Assembly: GCA_027603945.1 (NCBI GenBank)
Contig: JADIIU010000005.1
Location: 186,001-250,000, forward strand
DNA: 64,000 nucleotides
Origin: Terramyces sp. JEL0728
Taxonomy: Eukaryota; Chytridiomycota; Chytridiomycetes; Rhizophydiales; Terramycetaceae
Reading direction: 5' to 3'
Numbering within the stretch: the first letter of the stretch is position 1; each line of letters opens with the position of its first letter. Positions 41,659 to 54,253 of the stretch are shown piece after piece. The notes under the pieces were generated by a model. The model was given only the letters and a program-made list of their open reading frames with translations, had not been told where the DNA came from and ran no database searches. Made by a program: the position numbers and the translations under genes.

Positions 41659-41681
41659 ACACACCAATTTGAATCAAAGAC

Positions 41682-43568
41682 ATGATGAATTTGAGAATCC
41701 AGACCCAGACTAGAGCAATTAGAGAGCATTCCCACTCGTTCCACGAAAAAGGGATATCGTCAGAAAACCATCCAACCTCAGTTACCATTCAAATTCACAC
41801 AGTTTCAATGGATCAGAGACCGGCAAGAGTTAATATCAAATACCGCAGCATTAACAAGACTGTGTCTGCAGTGCCGTATGCGCATTCAACGGAATTGGAA
41901 CTATCTTACCATTCATTGATGTTTGATGTAGTCAAAATCAACATATTAAAGCAAAACCTCTTGTCACACTCAAAGGTAGCGCAGGCGACAGTAAAGCTCT
42001 CTGAATTACCGGTATTGCACGGCGACAATTTGTATACTTTTACCCTTGTGGACATGGCCACTAAAACCAAAGAAGTTGGCCAAATTGAACTGCAGCTAAA
42101 GTTTGAATATGGAGAATTTCATCAGCAGGCTAAAAAGTTTGATTTGAATATCCCGTATGTCAACACGCCGCTTTCCTCCAAATTCTCTGATGGAAATGAC
42201 TCTGAATCTGAAGATTACATGGATTTATATAACAATGAAGTTCAAGGATTTGAAGATTCTAATAGGTCAACATCTACTTCGGATGGAAACTCCAACCCTG
42301 GATCGAGAAGGATTGTCACCAGAGCATCTACTTCCATGTCGTACACTAAACGCAGCAGTAAAGAGGGCATGCAAGCAATTTCGCAGTTGTACGCTGCATT
42401 CACTGCTACTGGATGGAAAATCTCCAAAGTTGATTTCGTCAAAGGGCTTGCCGCCATGTCTGAATACTACAAGTTCTATCCTACCCCTAGGACTTTTGAT
42501 GTTGTCACTGACGATCAGGAATTGCGCATTGCTGCCTACTTTTTGAATTTCTCTCATCCTTCTTATGGTGCTGCAGTGCTGAATTACTTTGGGTATGGAA
42601 AACTTACTGATGTCCTGAAGGTTGACCAGAATAGAAAAGCTGCTGTTGCTCACTTGAAAATGGACAAGAAACACATGCTTGCTTGGGAATTTGATTCCGA
42701 AGGCCTCTTTACTCACAAACCAAACTTTTTCGTTTGCTACGACGTTCATTCCAAGTCGATTATCATGTCTATTAGAGGCACTTTGGGTATTGCAGACGCT
42801 ATTACCGACATTAATGCCGAATATGTCCCATTCCAAGGTGGGTCGGCTCATGGCGGTTCTGTACAATCTGCTCTTTGGATTCAAGAACACTATATGCAAA
42901 AAATCAAAGCTTGGATAAAGCAATACAAAGCAGAAGGGCTGTATTGTGTTGGCCATTCTCTTGGCGGCGCAATTTCATCTCTTTTCTATATCTTGACAAA
43001 AGAAGAAATCCAAGAAGACTTTGGTCAAGATTTTGCATTCAAATCCTACAACTTTGCTTCTGCCCCTTGTATATCGGTGGAATTGTTGGACCTTTACAAG
43101 GAAAATATTTATACCTATATAAATGACTATGACGTAGTGCCTAAATGCAGCTACGGATCATTGGTCGACTTGAAGGAACTACTTGTATACAATGCCGAGC
43201 TGTCCAAAGATTCTTCAATCCCAAAGAAAGAACGCCTGCGACTGCTGCACGAAAAGAATGTAGAGCACAAAAAGACAAACAAGCACCCTAGACTGTTCCT
43301 TCCTGGAAAGGTCTTTTTCATGTACAAAACAAGTCGGTTAGATCCCACCTCATCTCTCTTGAAGAAAGGATTGCACAAGAACAATACTGGAAACCCAATC
43401 CTGGACGACGAAGAGCCTCATTACGTAGTAGAACGATCTATCCCTGAACATTTCGATGATGTACACTTTAAAGTTGATATGATTTTCCATCATTTCAACA
43501 ACAAATATGATAATGCCCTGAGGAAGGCGCACGATTGGCTTGTAGAATATCATAAACGAACTCAATAA
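41682..43568 (+). CDS. class 3 lipase, diacylglycerol-lipase-like
   Basis: Intronless, 628 aa, unusual in this intron-rich window. Residues about 30-160 look like a C2-type beta sandwich (SVTIQIHTV, VKINILKQNLL, ATVKLSELPV, GQIELQLKFEYGEF), probably membrane-targeting. The alpha/beta-hydrolase follows: FFVCYDVHSKSIIMSIRGT with the oxyanion-type RGT, DITDINAEY-like acidic segment, nucleophile elbow YCVGHSLGGAISSLF (Ser about residue 426), and YINDYDVVPKCS with the candidate Asp. This matches sn-1 DAG-lipase/lipase-3 enzymes. It lacks obvious transmembrane helices. Start at the first of two adjacent ATGs, 29 nt after a TATA box. Confidence 0.9.
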   Translation: MMNLRIQTQTRAIREHSHSFHEKGISSENHPTSVTIQIHTVSMDQRPARVNIKYRSINKTVSAVPYAHSTELELSYHSLMFDVVKINILKQNLLSHSKVAQATVKLSELPVLHGDNLYTFTLVDMATKTKEVGQIELQLKFEYGEFHQQAKKFDLNIPYVNTPLSSKFSDGNDSESEDYMDLYNNEVQGFEDSNRSTSTSDGNSNPGSRRIVTRASTSMSYTKRSSKEGMQAISQLYAAFTATGWKISKVDFVKGLAAMSEYYKFYPTPRTFDVVTDDQELRIAAYFLNFSHPSYGAAVLNYFGYGKLTDVLKVDQNRKAAVAHLKMDKKHMLAWEFDSEGLFTHKPNFFVCYDVHSKSIIMSIRGTLGIADAITDINAEYVPFQGGSAHGGSVQSALWIQEHYMQKIKAWIKQYKAEGLYCVGHSLGGAISSLFYILTKEEIQEDFGQDFAFKSYNFASAPCISVELLDLYKENIYTYINDYDVVPKCSYGSLVDLKELLVYNAELSKDSSIPKKERLRLLHEKNVEHKKTNKHPRLFLPGKVFFMYKTSRLDPTSSLLKKGLHKNNTGNPILDDEEPHYVVERSIPEHFDDVHFKVDMIFHHFNNKYDNALRKAHDWLVEYHKRTQ

Positions 43569-43806
43569 ATTTCTATTTAACTGACACTTTGAGAGTCCTC
43601 CTTTATTTCAATTCACCGCTCTCCTTTTCAATAGATTCGCATCTTTGATAATCGGCAACAAACTAAAATGGAGACCAGTGATTATATCTGCCAATACAGG
43701 TCTTTTTTTCGGTAGCCACCAAGGAAGTGTGGCTAAAAGGTCCCATAAACTCCAACTCAAAGAAAATTCCGAAAGTACAAAGTTTTCAAATTTAGAGAAA
43801 TAGAAA

Positions 43807-45243
43807 ATGTCATCAACGTCAAGCTCCAGTGATTGTTCCGTACTCACCAACTCTATCCTACCAAAAATGCAGATATCTAGTACAATCAACTGCTGCAGCG
43901 ACCCCAGAACGTACTGTGACACTCAAGGGAATATCCTCAGCTTGTACTTGAACAGCAGTTTGGCGACAGGTGTTATTCCGCAAGATTTAGCAAAGTTGAC
44001 CAGTCTTCGTCGGTTGAATATTACAGACAACAGTTTCACTTCAGGACCATTACCTAACCTTGCCACCTTGACAGATTTGCGTTATTTGTAAGGTGTTGCT
44101 AACCATAGCTCTGCCAAAAACTGTAATATTAACGGTCCGTTCCCCGCTTGGATTACCACTTTGAGCAACCTGTACTATTTTTCTTTTACCGAAAATGATA
44201 TGTCAGGGCCATTAGTTGACTTGTCTGGCATGAAAAATCTATTAACATTTTCTGTAATGTACAATTCATTCGCTCAAAATTCGTTCCCTAGCTGGATATT
44301 CAAAATGCCGCAACTGGAAAGCGTGGTATTGGATGGAAATTCATTTCCTGGGTCTGTGTTCCCACAATTATCCACAATGACCAATCTTTACACCTTTTCA
44401 GCATCTTACTGTAATATTACTGGCTCTATTACATCAGATATAAAGAATATGGCGAATCTAACATATTTATATCTTGACCACAATGATTTGACTGGCTCAA
44501 TTCCTCAAGAAATTACTCTGTTGAAAGAATTATCTGCAATTGATCTAAGCAACAACCACTTGGATCCAACCGTTCCTGCTGGTGTCTCGACGATGCAATA
44601 TTATGATCCAAAATACTTTACTTTTGGGAATCAAACTGGAACTGCATCTTCTGGAGGATTAAAGGGCACTTCTTTATACATTGTCATTGGTGTTGCTGTA
44701 CTTGCAGCCTTAGGTATTGCAGGTGCAGCGTTCTATCTGTACTCTGTAAAGAAAAGCAAGAGCAGTCAGAATTCAAATACTCAGCCCAACCAAGTTGAAC
44801 CTTATGCTAGTCAGAATATACAATCTGATCCATTAAGCAATCAATACAACCAACCTCAGCAATTCCAACAACCGCCAGTGCAAGGATACCAAGCGCCATT
44901 TGTCCCTCAAGCCCAAGGATATCAAAACTCTCCCCAATTCTCCAATCCTGCGTATCCAAATCAAACTTATCAGACTCCTCAAGCAAGCCCTACTCCGTCG
45001 CAATACACCAACTTGCCTACTCCTACTCCATCCACACAAACGTTCAGCTCGCACCCTTCTGCCGGCATGCAATATTCGCCTCAACCATCAAACTATACTC
45101 AACAATACATTTCGCCTTATCAGCCAGCTGAACCTCCAAGAGCCGAGGTTGGACAGTTACCCACAATTGCGCAACCTCAATCTCCTTATGCAAACTTGAT
45201 GACTCAACATCAGCCAGCTGAAGAGCAACCAAGATACGTTTAA
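43807..45243 (+). CDS. LRR single-pass membrane protein 1
   Basis: Spliced 471 aa, one 21-nt intron after the first LRR unit. The N-cap contains DCSVLTNSIL and NCCSDPRTYCD. The plant-like leucine-rich repeats follow (LTSLRRLNITDNSFTSGPLP, MANLTYLYLDHNDLTGSIPQ), then one membrane helix (LYIVIGVAVLAALGIAGAAFYL) with SVKKSK stop-transfer and a Pro/Gln-rich cytoplasmic tail containing GQLP and SPYANL motifs. No kinase domain. A cell-surface adhesion or sensing role is inferred. There is no N-terminal signal peptide, as in the two paralogues that follow. Confidence 0.88.
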
Positions 45244-45516
45244 AATTAGAATAAATGATTTTGAAACATTATGTAAATCGAATAAGGTAATTGGTTCACT
45301 TTGACAATTGATATGCAGTATTTAATAATATACTGTTGATTTATGCAACCAGGTGTACATTGAGCATTTCCAATGAGTTTCTTGGATTCGGTATTTCAAA
45401 GAGCCAGCCGATTTCTCACCAAAACTTTCAATCCAAATGGTAGAGTTCAACATTATTGCCCGAGCGCCTCGCAAAGCCACACGGATCCCAAATTCTGATT
45501 TGTGTGCAAAGCTTTT

Positions 45517-47150
45517 ATGGCAAGCAATACAACGTCCCAAGACTGCCAGCTCCTTACAGGAACAATTTTCACCACGTTAAAATACAAAGGAAACGCCCAA
45601 TGCTGCGACAATACCGTAGTTTACTGCGACAGTAACAAAAGCATCACAAAATTGTATTTGAATGGCAGTACGTTGACCGGATACATACCGTCTCAGCTTG
45701 CCCAATTGACAAACCTTGTGCACTTGAATTTATCCGACAATCCGGTTGCATCGAGCACCTTGCCAAACCTCAGTGCATTGAAAAACCTTCAAGTTTTGTA
45801 ATTGTTTGCTTATTTAGGGATGCGTTTAAAGTTGGCCTTGTTGGACAATTTCCATCGTGGATTACTAGTATGCCAAAGCTGACCTTTATTAACTTGTCTC
45901 ACAACAGTTTAAAAAGTACACTACCTGACCTCAGTGTTTTAACCGACTTGTACTATTTCAACGCTGAATCTAATTTCCTATTCGGCACCATTCCTGATTT
46001 CAGCTCACTGTCCAGCTTGCAGTATTTAGTGTTGCCGTTCAATAGTTTCAGTCATGATTCCTTTCCCCAGTGGATATTTAAAATGACTGAACTAGTCGAA
46101 TTGTATTTGGACTCTAATACTCTACCGGGAACAATATTCCCAGATATTACCAAACTTACAAAGTTGGAGCTGCTCTCCCTGTCTAATTGTAACATATCTG
46201 GTCAAATCCCTCCAAGTATTCAACAGTTGTCTAGCCTGAGTACACTTTATCTGGACCACAATCAATTAACTGGCTCTATTCCTCAAGAAATTGCGTTGAT
46301 TACCGATCTGCAGTGGTTGGATCTTAGCCACAACTTTTTAAACCCTGCTGTTCCTTCCCAGATCAAGCAAATGAAGTACTATGACGCAAACAACTTTTTT
46401 TTTGGCAATCAAACAGCCAGTCCGTCTCAATCAGGTATTGGATCAGGATATGTTATCATTGCTGTTGTCGTTCTAGTGGCTCTAGGAGTTGCTGGTGTTG
46501 GTTATTACCTATATAATTCTAAAAAGAACAAGCAAGGTGTAACTAATCATTTTAATCAGTTCCCGCCAAGTCAACCTGTGGTTCCAAACCAAGCCTATGC
46601 CCAACCGCAACAATTCCAACAACCAGTCCAGGCATACACACAGCCATTTTCTCCTGTTCAACCTCAGCAGACTACTTTTCCTAATCAGCAATTTGCAAAT
46701 CAGCAATTTGCAAATCAGCAATTCGCAAATCAGCAATATGGACAACAAACCCCACAAACATATCCGCAACAACAATACTCCCCAGCTCAACCAGTACAGA
46801 ATTTTAGCAAAGATTCGCCAAACCAATCACTTGCTGCGTTCAACTATTCACCTCAACGACAATCGTTTATCGGTTCGCCAGAGCAAACTGTTGTTGGAAC
46901 AAACTCTCCTCACGGAAGCCAAAACTCTAACCAAATGGCAAGTTATCTCCAACCATATCAATCTGAGCCGGCTAAAGTTGAAATTGGCCAATTACCAGTT
47001 CTTTCCACTGTACCTCCCATCACCAACACTTCTGAGGTTACTCAACCTCCTGTTCTGGGAGCAGTAGGCTTACCACAAATGTACAACCACGAAGTTAAAG
47101 TTGAAGATGCAGGGAATGCCCAACCACCAATACTTTCCAAACCGTTCTAA
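45517..47150 (+). CDS. LRR single-pass membrane protein 2
   Basis: Spliced 537 aa, one 20-nt intron at the same position and phase as in LRR 1 and 3. N-cap MASNTTSQDCQLLTGTI and QCCDNTVVYCD; about eight LRRs (GTIFPDITKLTKLELLSLSN, LSTLYLDHNQLTGSIPQ); a membrane helix (GYVIIAVVVLVALGVAGVGYYL) with NSKKNK; and a Pro/Gln-rich tail with a QFANQ tandem repeat. The tail ends with conserved blocks: RQSFIGSPEQTVVGTNSPHG, EIGQLPVLS and the final QPPILSKPF. I start it at the ATG matching the MASN start of LRR 3. Confidence 0.9.
46683..46735 (+). repeat. 15-nt coding tandem repeat (QFANQ)
   Basis: Three to four units of aatcagcaatttgca in the cytoplasmic tail of LRR protein 2, the last slightly changed (attcgc, aatatg). 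Confidence 0.85.
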
Positions 47151-47407
47151 GAAATAAAATTATAGATGCAAGTTATTTCTCTTTCGCTGCTCGTTGATAA
47201 CACCAGTACGAACTAGCACTTTGCAAAATAGATACCTGTGGTTGGGCCATCAATCGCATAACCAACCACCGCACTTGTGAATAAGCTAAATATACAAGTA
47301 TGTGAACACCTATTTTGATTGTTACTGTCTTGGGCTTCTTCAAGGAAGCTACCGAGATCCCGCACCATGACTCCGCCTACTTATTCAGATGAACTTTCAT
47401 TTTTGTA

Positions 47408-49146
47408 ATGGCGAGTAATTCTTCAGCAGATTGCCAACTCTTGTCGAATACCATCCTCAAGACGTTGCAGTATCCCGGGACAGTGCAATGCTGCGATAAT
47501 GTAAAGGTCTACTGCGACAGCACCAGCAGCATCACCAAGCTGTACTTGAACTCTAGTGGAATGATGGGTATTATACCGCCGCAACTCAACCAATTAACCA
47601 ATCTTGCACTTTTGAATCTCTCCGACAACCCATTTCAAGCGAGTTCATTGCCGAACCTTGGTGGGTTGAGCAAGCTCAATTATTTGTAATTATTGTTCAC
47701 AGTAGAAGTATTTTTAGTGCCAAAGTAACTGATACATTTCCGACTTGGGTTACCGGATTGACACAGCTCAAAACGATTCGATTTTACGACAACAAACTTA
47801 CCGGACCGCTTCCGGATCTAAGTCCGCTTACGAACTTGTATTATCTTGATATCATGTCCAATTCTCTGTCTGGACCAATCCCTGATCTGAGCGCATTAAC
47901 CAGCATGAACTACCTGTTCTTGGGCTACAATAATTTCAAAATGGATGCTTTCCCAAAGTGGATCTTTTCAATGAAAAGCTTGTACGACTTGACTATGGAT
48001 GGAACGCCAATGCCAGGCACGATTTTCCCTGAAATTACTAGGCTAACTAACTTGGAATTCCTCTCACTATCAAATTGCAACATATCTGGCCCGGTTACTT
48101 CAGAAATCCAAAGTCTGCACAATCTCCAATCACTCTACCTTGATCACAATCATTTATCTGGCCCTATACCTCCAGAAATATCTTACATTTCTACTTTGGT
48201 AAATCTAGATCTCAGCTACAACTCTTTCACTGGAGATGTGCCAAGCCAAATCACGCTAATGAGTACCTATCGACCAACTACTTTCTTTTTCAACAATCAA
48301 AGCCCAAACGAATCCAGTGATTCTTCCAGCTCTGGTGTCTCCAGTTATATTTTCTATGTTGTCGGAGCAGTTATTGTGTTGGGAATTATTGGCGCCATTC
48401 TCTATTTGAACAATGCAAGAAAACAAAAGCGATTCCCAGCGTATGGACAACAATTTCAACAACCTCAAAATTTCCAACCAGCTCCTCAACCTGTTTATCA
48501 GCAACCTGCACCGTATCAAACTGCTCCTAATCCAGTTGCTTCAAAACTTGCTTACCAACAAGCATACCAACAACCGCTCCAACAAGCATACCAAACACTG
48601 CAGCCGGTTTATCAACCACCAGCTCAAAACACACAATTCCAACAACCAGTGCAAAATAATCAAACTCTCCAAAATCAGCCAGTTTATCAAGGGTATGGTG
48701 CCCAAAACACTTCTCAACCTTACCTTCAATCAAGCACTGTTCCATCATTATCCCATGTTCAAACAGTAACTTCTCACACTGGCATTTCTCCAAACGCAAC
48801 TCAAGATTCACCAAAGTTAGGTGTTTACAACAGCTCTCCTAACAGACAATCGTTCCAACCATCTCCACAAACACTTGTTGGAAATGACTCTCCGCACGAA
48901 AGTCACAACTCCAACTCTAGATACAGTCAGATCTTACCATACCAACAAACTCAGCCGGTAGAAACTGAGCAAGGTCAATTACCAATCATTTCACCTCCAA
49001 GATCACCCTACGCAGACTTACTAAATCGACAAGAAACCACTCAACCACCAGTCCTAGAATTCAATCCCCAACCAATTACACTAAACGTTCAAACTGCCAA
49101 GATCGAACCTGAAGTTCAACCTCCAATTATCTCAAAACCGTTTTAG
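47408..49146 (+). CDS. LRR single-pass membrane protein 3
   Basis: Spliced 572 aa. N-cap MASNSSADCQLLSNTIL and QCCDNVKVYCD, LRRs (NLQSLYLDHNHLSGPIPPE), membrane helix (SYIFYVVGAVIVLGIIGAIL) with NARKQKR, long Gln/Pro-rich tail. Conserved tail blocks are RQSFQPSPQTLVGNDSPHES, EQGQLPIIS, RSPYADL and the C-terminus QPPIISKPF. The intron beginning at 47686 has tandem acceptors (47702 or 47705), both in frame. It is most similar to LRR 2, in direct tandem with it. Confidence 0.9.
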
Positions 49147-49150
49147 ATAG

Positions 49151-49165
49151 AATAAAGAATTTATT
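49151..49165. terminator. palindromic bidirectional poly(A) signal
   Basis: AATAAAGAATTTATT: AATAAA on the plus strand (49151-49156) and AATAAA on the minus strand (49160-49165) in a 15-nt inverted repeat between the convergent LRR 3 (ends 49146) and ERG7 (ends 49161). The ERG7 stop TAA is part of its own AATAAA. Confidence 0.7.
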
Positions 49166-51321
49166 CATTACCATAGATTTTAGCGTACCTTGATAATGCC
49201 CAGATTGGAAATGCAAATTTGTAGTTTGGATATGAAATCATGCAGTTTTTGTTGAATACACCTTCGATATTCTCCTGCAACCATTCTCCATTTCCTTGTT
49301 GTCTTTTTATTACAAGCTCAATCCCTCTCTTGATTACAGCTTTGTTGTCGTACTTTGCCGCCATAAGTGCAAGCAATGCCCATGAAGTTTGAACAACCTG
49401 TGAAGTTGGCAGGTTGTGCCATTCGCCAGTTTCGCAAGATTTGTAGCTTTCTCCCCAACCACCATCTGGCATTTGTTTGGACACAAGGAATTCACAAGCA
49501 CGACGGATGTTTTCTTGTTCAATTGTCTGTCCAACGCTGGATAAACTTTCCATTGCGAAAAACATTGCATAAGTAAAACAAATTCCCCAGCTTCCATACC
49601 ACGATCCATCTTCTTTTTGCGATTTGAGGATAAACTGGATAGCACGGCCAATAGTTTTTTGTATTTCAGCAGTTCTGTAGTTTGGATATAATTTTTTGAA
49701 CGTGGTCAGTCCAAGTAAAACGGCAGTTGTGCATTCTGGATAGCTGTATTCTACCATAATCTTGCCAAACACTTGAGCAGGGTTAAATAGCTCCAGCCAT
49801 TCGGGACCTCTTTGCAGTTCGTAACTGGCAAACCCGCCATCTTCGTTTTGCATAGTCAACAGTACATTTACTGCATCGCACAGTCGCTCCTTTCCAACCA
49901 ATTTGGGAGTGAATCTACAGTTAGCTAATTATCTACGGCAATTTCTGTAAAAGTAGCACAGACTTCAACCCTTCAGCGGTGCAATCAGAGACAGTGTACC
50001 CTTGATCTCGTGTAGAGAACGGCCAAGCTCCTTTGGTTTCGTGTCGATAGCAGTCACTGGCATTTGGCACGTTTTGGCGAATCTAATTAACAAAAAATAC
50101 CTGCATATCGTCCAAAAACTCTAGCGATCTAATAATCATATCTTTAAACTGAGGGTCGTCAGCTAGACCGCCTTCAATGGCAGCTTGGACAGCAAATGCA
50201 GTGTCCCACAGTTGCGACCCGTTAGTCCCATTCATCATCATTCCTTCTCCACTCATCCACAAGAAATCTGGAACTCTTTCAACATGCTTCTTGAACGTTT
50301 CAGAATCAGGTCCATCCACAATATACACAATGAGCATGTTCATCATTTTGTTGACTGGCCCAAGATCCAAAAACTTTGTATTTTCATCTTCAATCCTGAT
50401 TTGGCGCAGTGCTTCATCAACTGCCACCTTTCGAATGAATCCGTTTGGCAATTTTTCATAAATGTTTAGTGCTCCGTTAACAAAATTAAGTATGGGTGAT
50501 GGTGGTGCGTACAACTCCTTAATAGCTACATTATCCCTTTGCGCACTCCAATTGATTTCCGAATAATCTTCAACATAGAGTTCTTGTCTGAGTGAAAGAA
50601 TCAATTCATCGACCGGCGCAACGTATCTGATGCTGTACAAGTAAGACATTGGCAGGTAAACCATTCTAGTATGGCACCACATCCGTCCAGCGTGGACCGG
50701 TGCCAAGTAAGGCAAAATCCACAGCTCTGGTGGAATAGGATTCTGGCCTTCCCATTCATACAATCCAATAACAGATAGCCAGAATTTACCCCAGGTTGGC
50801 ACGCCGGTTGAACCGCCGAGTTTCCATAAAGTATTTCTAGCTCTAGTGCAAACAGGATGGTCTGCAGGATACCCAAGCAGCCGAAGGGCAACATAGTTTA
50901 AACTGGTTCCAAAGACAGTTGATTCACCCTCCGTATGAATACCCCAGCCTCCGTCATCTTTATGAGCCTTGTTCACCAAGTACTTTGCCAATTCAGCCTT
51001 GTATCCGGGAGGAAACAGAGTTTTAGTGATATACATAACGATAACAAGCCCAGGAATTAAAAACATTGGGCCGCCGTACTCACCGGCAAAATGCCCGTCT
51101 TTGGTTTGCAGATGCTTGTAAAACAAAAGCCCGTTACGCGCTGAATCTAAAGCAGTCTTTGGTTTTGACAAGTGTTTCATTGACGTTTTCTTGCCGAGCC
51201 AGTAGCGATCTATATCGGACTGGGGGTGTTCCTGGCGCTGTTTTTCAGTCTGTAGATAGTGCCAAGTCTGCCGGCCATGCTCTACGTTTAATCTCCAGTA
51301 ATCCAGATTTGTTGATTCCAT
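49161..51321 (-). CDS. ERG7: lanosterol synthase (oxidosqualene cyclase)
   Basis: Spliced 706 aa, two introns (18 nt after DDMQ, 22 nt after QKLP). It cyclises 2,3-oxidosqualene to lanosterol in the ER/lipid-droplet membrane, the first sterol-ring step. The catalytic acid motif is intact (TVSDCTAEG). Other family blocks are [63 protein letters not shown] and [14 protein letters not shown] (QW repeats). Length and motif order fit fungal ERG7, and the presence of sterol cyclisation by this route supports a fungal host. Start gives the conserved [15 protein letters not shown] opening. Confidence 0.96.
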
Positions 51322-51546
51322 TTGAAAAAGTCTAAATTGCGGTGGCTGATGAATTACACTTAAATGATGCTCTGCAAATTAGCAATTGCTGACGGCCAAT
51401 TAGTGAGCAGTAGTTGATTACCGCGCCGATTGAGTCTGGCCGTAGCCAAATATCAGTGTTGAAAATATATTTTTATTTCAAGAGATTATTTTTGCCAAAG
51501 AGAATAAAGATTGAAGAAGGGAAGAGGTAAAGGGTATGCAAAAATA

Positions 51547-54253
51547 TTAAAGCTGTCTTCGGATAAGTTCTCTGGTCCATCGGGCATAGTTTTTGGTTTC
51601 TGGATTGCAGTGACGGTCGGTTTTAACATCCTTGATGAATTGGGTAACCCACGGAGCACCAAAGAAGGCTTTAAGATGGCCAGGCGGAATTGTATCTGCC
51701 AAATCTCCCAACAAGCCCATCATGATCTTTACATACGATTCGCTTTTTTCAGCCTCTTGGGTAGCAACTTCCAAGAATCCAAAGATTTGAGTAGCATAGT
51801 TCACAAGCAAAGCGCCTTTTTCTGCCTGTTTCAACCCCTGGCAGATCCCAACATAAGCTTCTGCAATAGCCTCTCTAGTTTCTACCACGTAGTCATATTG
51901 TTCTTGAGTAAACTAAATAAAAAGAAAAATACCTGTGGAATGTACATTAGTTGGTTAGAGATATCCCCGATAATACCCATTGCAGGATGAACATACACTT
52001 CAAATTTACCACCAATTGCCAAACTAAGATCACCAATTGCGGATAGACACGATGGACGCACTTTACGGTGGAGGTTAGGGAAGCTCAACAACTGTCCGAT
52101 AGAGTTGATTAATGGTTCGCAGTAGCTCAAAATAGAATCGCCAAGTGCTCTGCAGATATCACCCAACACACCCAAAACAATCGAGCAAACAGTGTAGTCT
52201 TCATAATTAGTTAATGCAGCAAGTATGAATGGCATAAGTGAATCCATATAGCGCAAGAAATCCCCCTCCACCGCGCTTGCTACTGCACCAATTGCAACAA
52301 AAGCTTCTTCCTTGACAGTTGAATCTTTGTGGGCATTGCTGATAACAACCAACAGATTCTGCATGATAATATCTGCTCCTGTGCGGATTGGCACTGGGTC
52401 GTAGTGAATAATACTAGTCAATATACTGCACAAATTGGCTTGGTTTTGATAATAGGCACGTCTTTCGTCATCGCCAACCAAGCTGTTCACTTGAGAAACA
52501 GTGTAGACTAATCTTTCCACAGTCATTTGACACAGATTAGCAATTAATGGCGAACAGTCCTTTGCGCTGTTTTCAATTAATACAGATATTGCCTCAAATG
52601 CCGATTGCTGGAAGTTTGTATCAACCCCAGGCTTTTGCGAAGCAGTCATCAGTGCGCCAACAAGCACTTCAAAGTATGGGCTAAGAGAACTGGAGGCATC
52701 TTGATGGTTTTTAGTTCCCAATTGTTCTGCTAAACACGTAATGCTCCATGCACAGCTTCCAGCAATTTTACTGGTGTCGCTCAATCCTCGGATAACTGCA
52801 TCTACGATCGCTTGAATTTCCTGCGGCTGAATAACTTCTAGCAAGTTTTCACAAATTCTCCCCAAAGTCCAAGCAGCTGAATCTTTAACAACTGGGGATT
52901 GGTCGCTAATGAGCTGCAGTAGGATCGGTAGCGCTTCTGATACCAATTGAGACATTTCTTGAGGCTCTGGACCATCAATGATAGAGCCAAAGGCCATACA
53001 TGCTGTATCCCTGTATCTCCAGTTGTCGTGTACAATATGTTGTTTGATAAATGGCAGTACATGTGGAATAACATTGGATCCACAGACACTAGCAAATAGC
53101 TGTAAACAGGTAGCAGCTGCCATAGAAGGGGTCCATTCATCGCCATCTTCATCCTCTTCTTGGGTAGTCATGATGTGTAGCAAAACAGGAATGGTTTCAG
53201 GAGCAGCACCCATCGCGAAATGATAGCATGGCATAGAAGTATCACCCTGCCGTTAATTAGTATTACATCTTGAATAGCATAGTTGCGATCACACTCAATT
53301 TCACAAATAGTAGACCAGAATTCAATGGCTTGCAGCACCACGCGTTCATTGCTGTGTCTCATACCAACAAGTGTAAGTCCGTATAATGCCTTTTGCATAT
53401 ACAAGGTCATAAAGTCGTAATACATGGCGATGATTTTAACAAGACATTCGAAACCCATAACTTGAACATCTGCGGAATCAGGAGTCTGTGTTGCTTCACA
53501 AACAATCTGCATCACATAGTTGCGCTCTTCTTCTCTAGCAAAGTTTTCTCTAATAAAAGTAAGTGAGTTGGCTAGTGCTTGCAAAGCAGTGAATCTAACT
53601 TCAGGAGGGTTGCTAAATTAAATCAAAACTACTTTTCTTTCTTGGCTGCACCATCAGCGACGGCAGTCAAGATGGCATTTGATTGCGAGGATAAAATATC
53701 TGATTGCACAACTTCGCATATGAAACCAAGACATTGCAAAGTTGACTTTTTCGCTAATGGAGATTGAGCGGTTTGTACTCTTTCCAGTAACAGTCCAATC
53801 AATTCTCCCCATTGACCAAGGTTTAATTCGATATTGGCAATAGCTGCAACGATTTGCCCGGCTACAGTGCCTACTGTGCCATCCGTAGATCCGAGCGAGT
53901 GCAAAATCATATTTTTAATCTGGTTCCTTGTATTCTGATCAACCGCCATCCATCGCTCAGAAAGCTCCCTTTGTCGCTCAAAGTTCTAATTAATAAAAAA
54001 CTACTTTGGCTTCGATAGCATTCTTCATCATTAACCCAGCACTTTGTCTAATTGACTGGTGAATTCCCTCGTTGCCTAATTCTTGGCACAGCATTCCCAT
54101 GAATTGCGGCTATGGTTAATCACAATTACAAAGTTTTCTTTGGCGTAGTTTTCTAATTGCTGTTGTGCTCCTTCACGAGTAGCGGTGACTGGGTTAGTAA
54201 AATGTACCTGGAGAAAGCGTATTGTTTAAGAGTTCGGTGAAACTCATAGTCAT
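51547..54253 (-). CDS. KAP95: importin beta-1 (Kap95)
   Basis: Spliced 862 aa, six introns of 19-20 nt. HEAT-repeat nuclear transport receptor that binds importin-alpha or cargo and is released by Ran-GTP. Blocks include FTELLNNTLSP, QSAGLMMKNAIEAK, ERWMAVDQNTRNQIKN, STLQCLGFICE, NPPEVRFTALQAL, YRDTACMAFGSIIDGPE, DSAAWTLGRICE and SCAWSITCLAEQ. The acidic DEDGDEW loop typical of the importin-alpha/Ran regulatory region is present. Two ATGs (54253 and 54247) could start the protein; the longer is used. Length is that of Kap95. Confidence 0.97.

Larger units (their letters stand above)
40603..41681. other. gene-poor interval, about 1.1 kb
   Basis: The longest stretch without a secure gene. Two weak minus-strand candidates lie in it. 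One (40696-40887) would encode a basic 63-aa protein from MKHKLSAKTRVNGAK. The other (41118-41300) would encode a 60-aa protein with a signal-peptide-like start MKTYIFINLLIWSCAFAVC. Neither matches a family. I see no tRNA, rRNA or repeat. The right end holds the lipase promoter. Confidence 0.5.
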
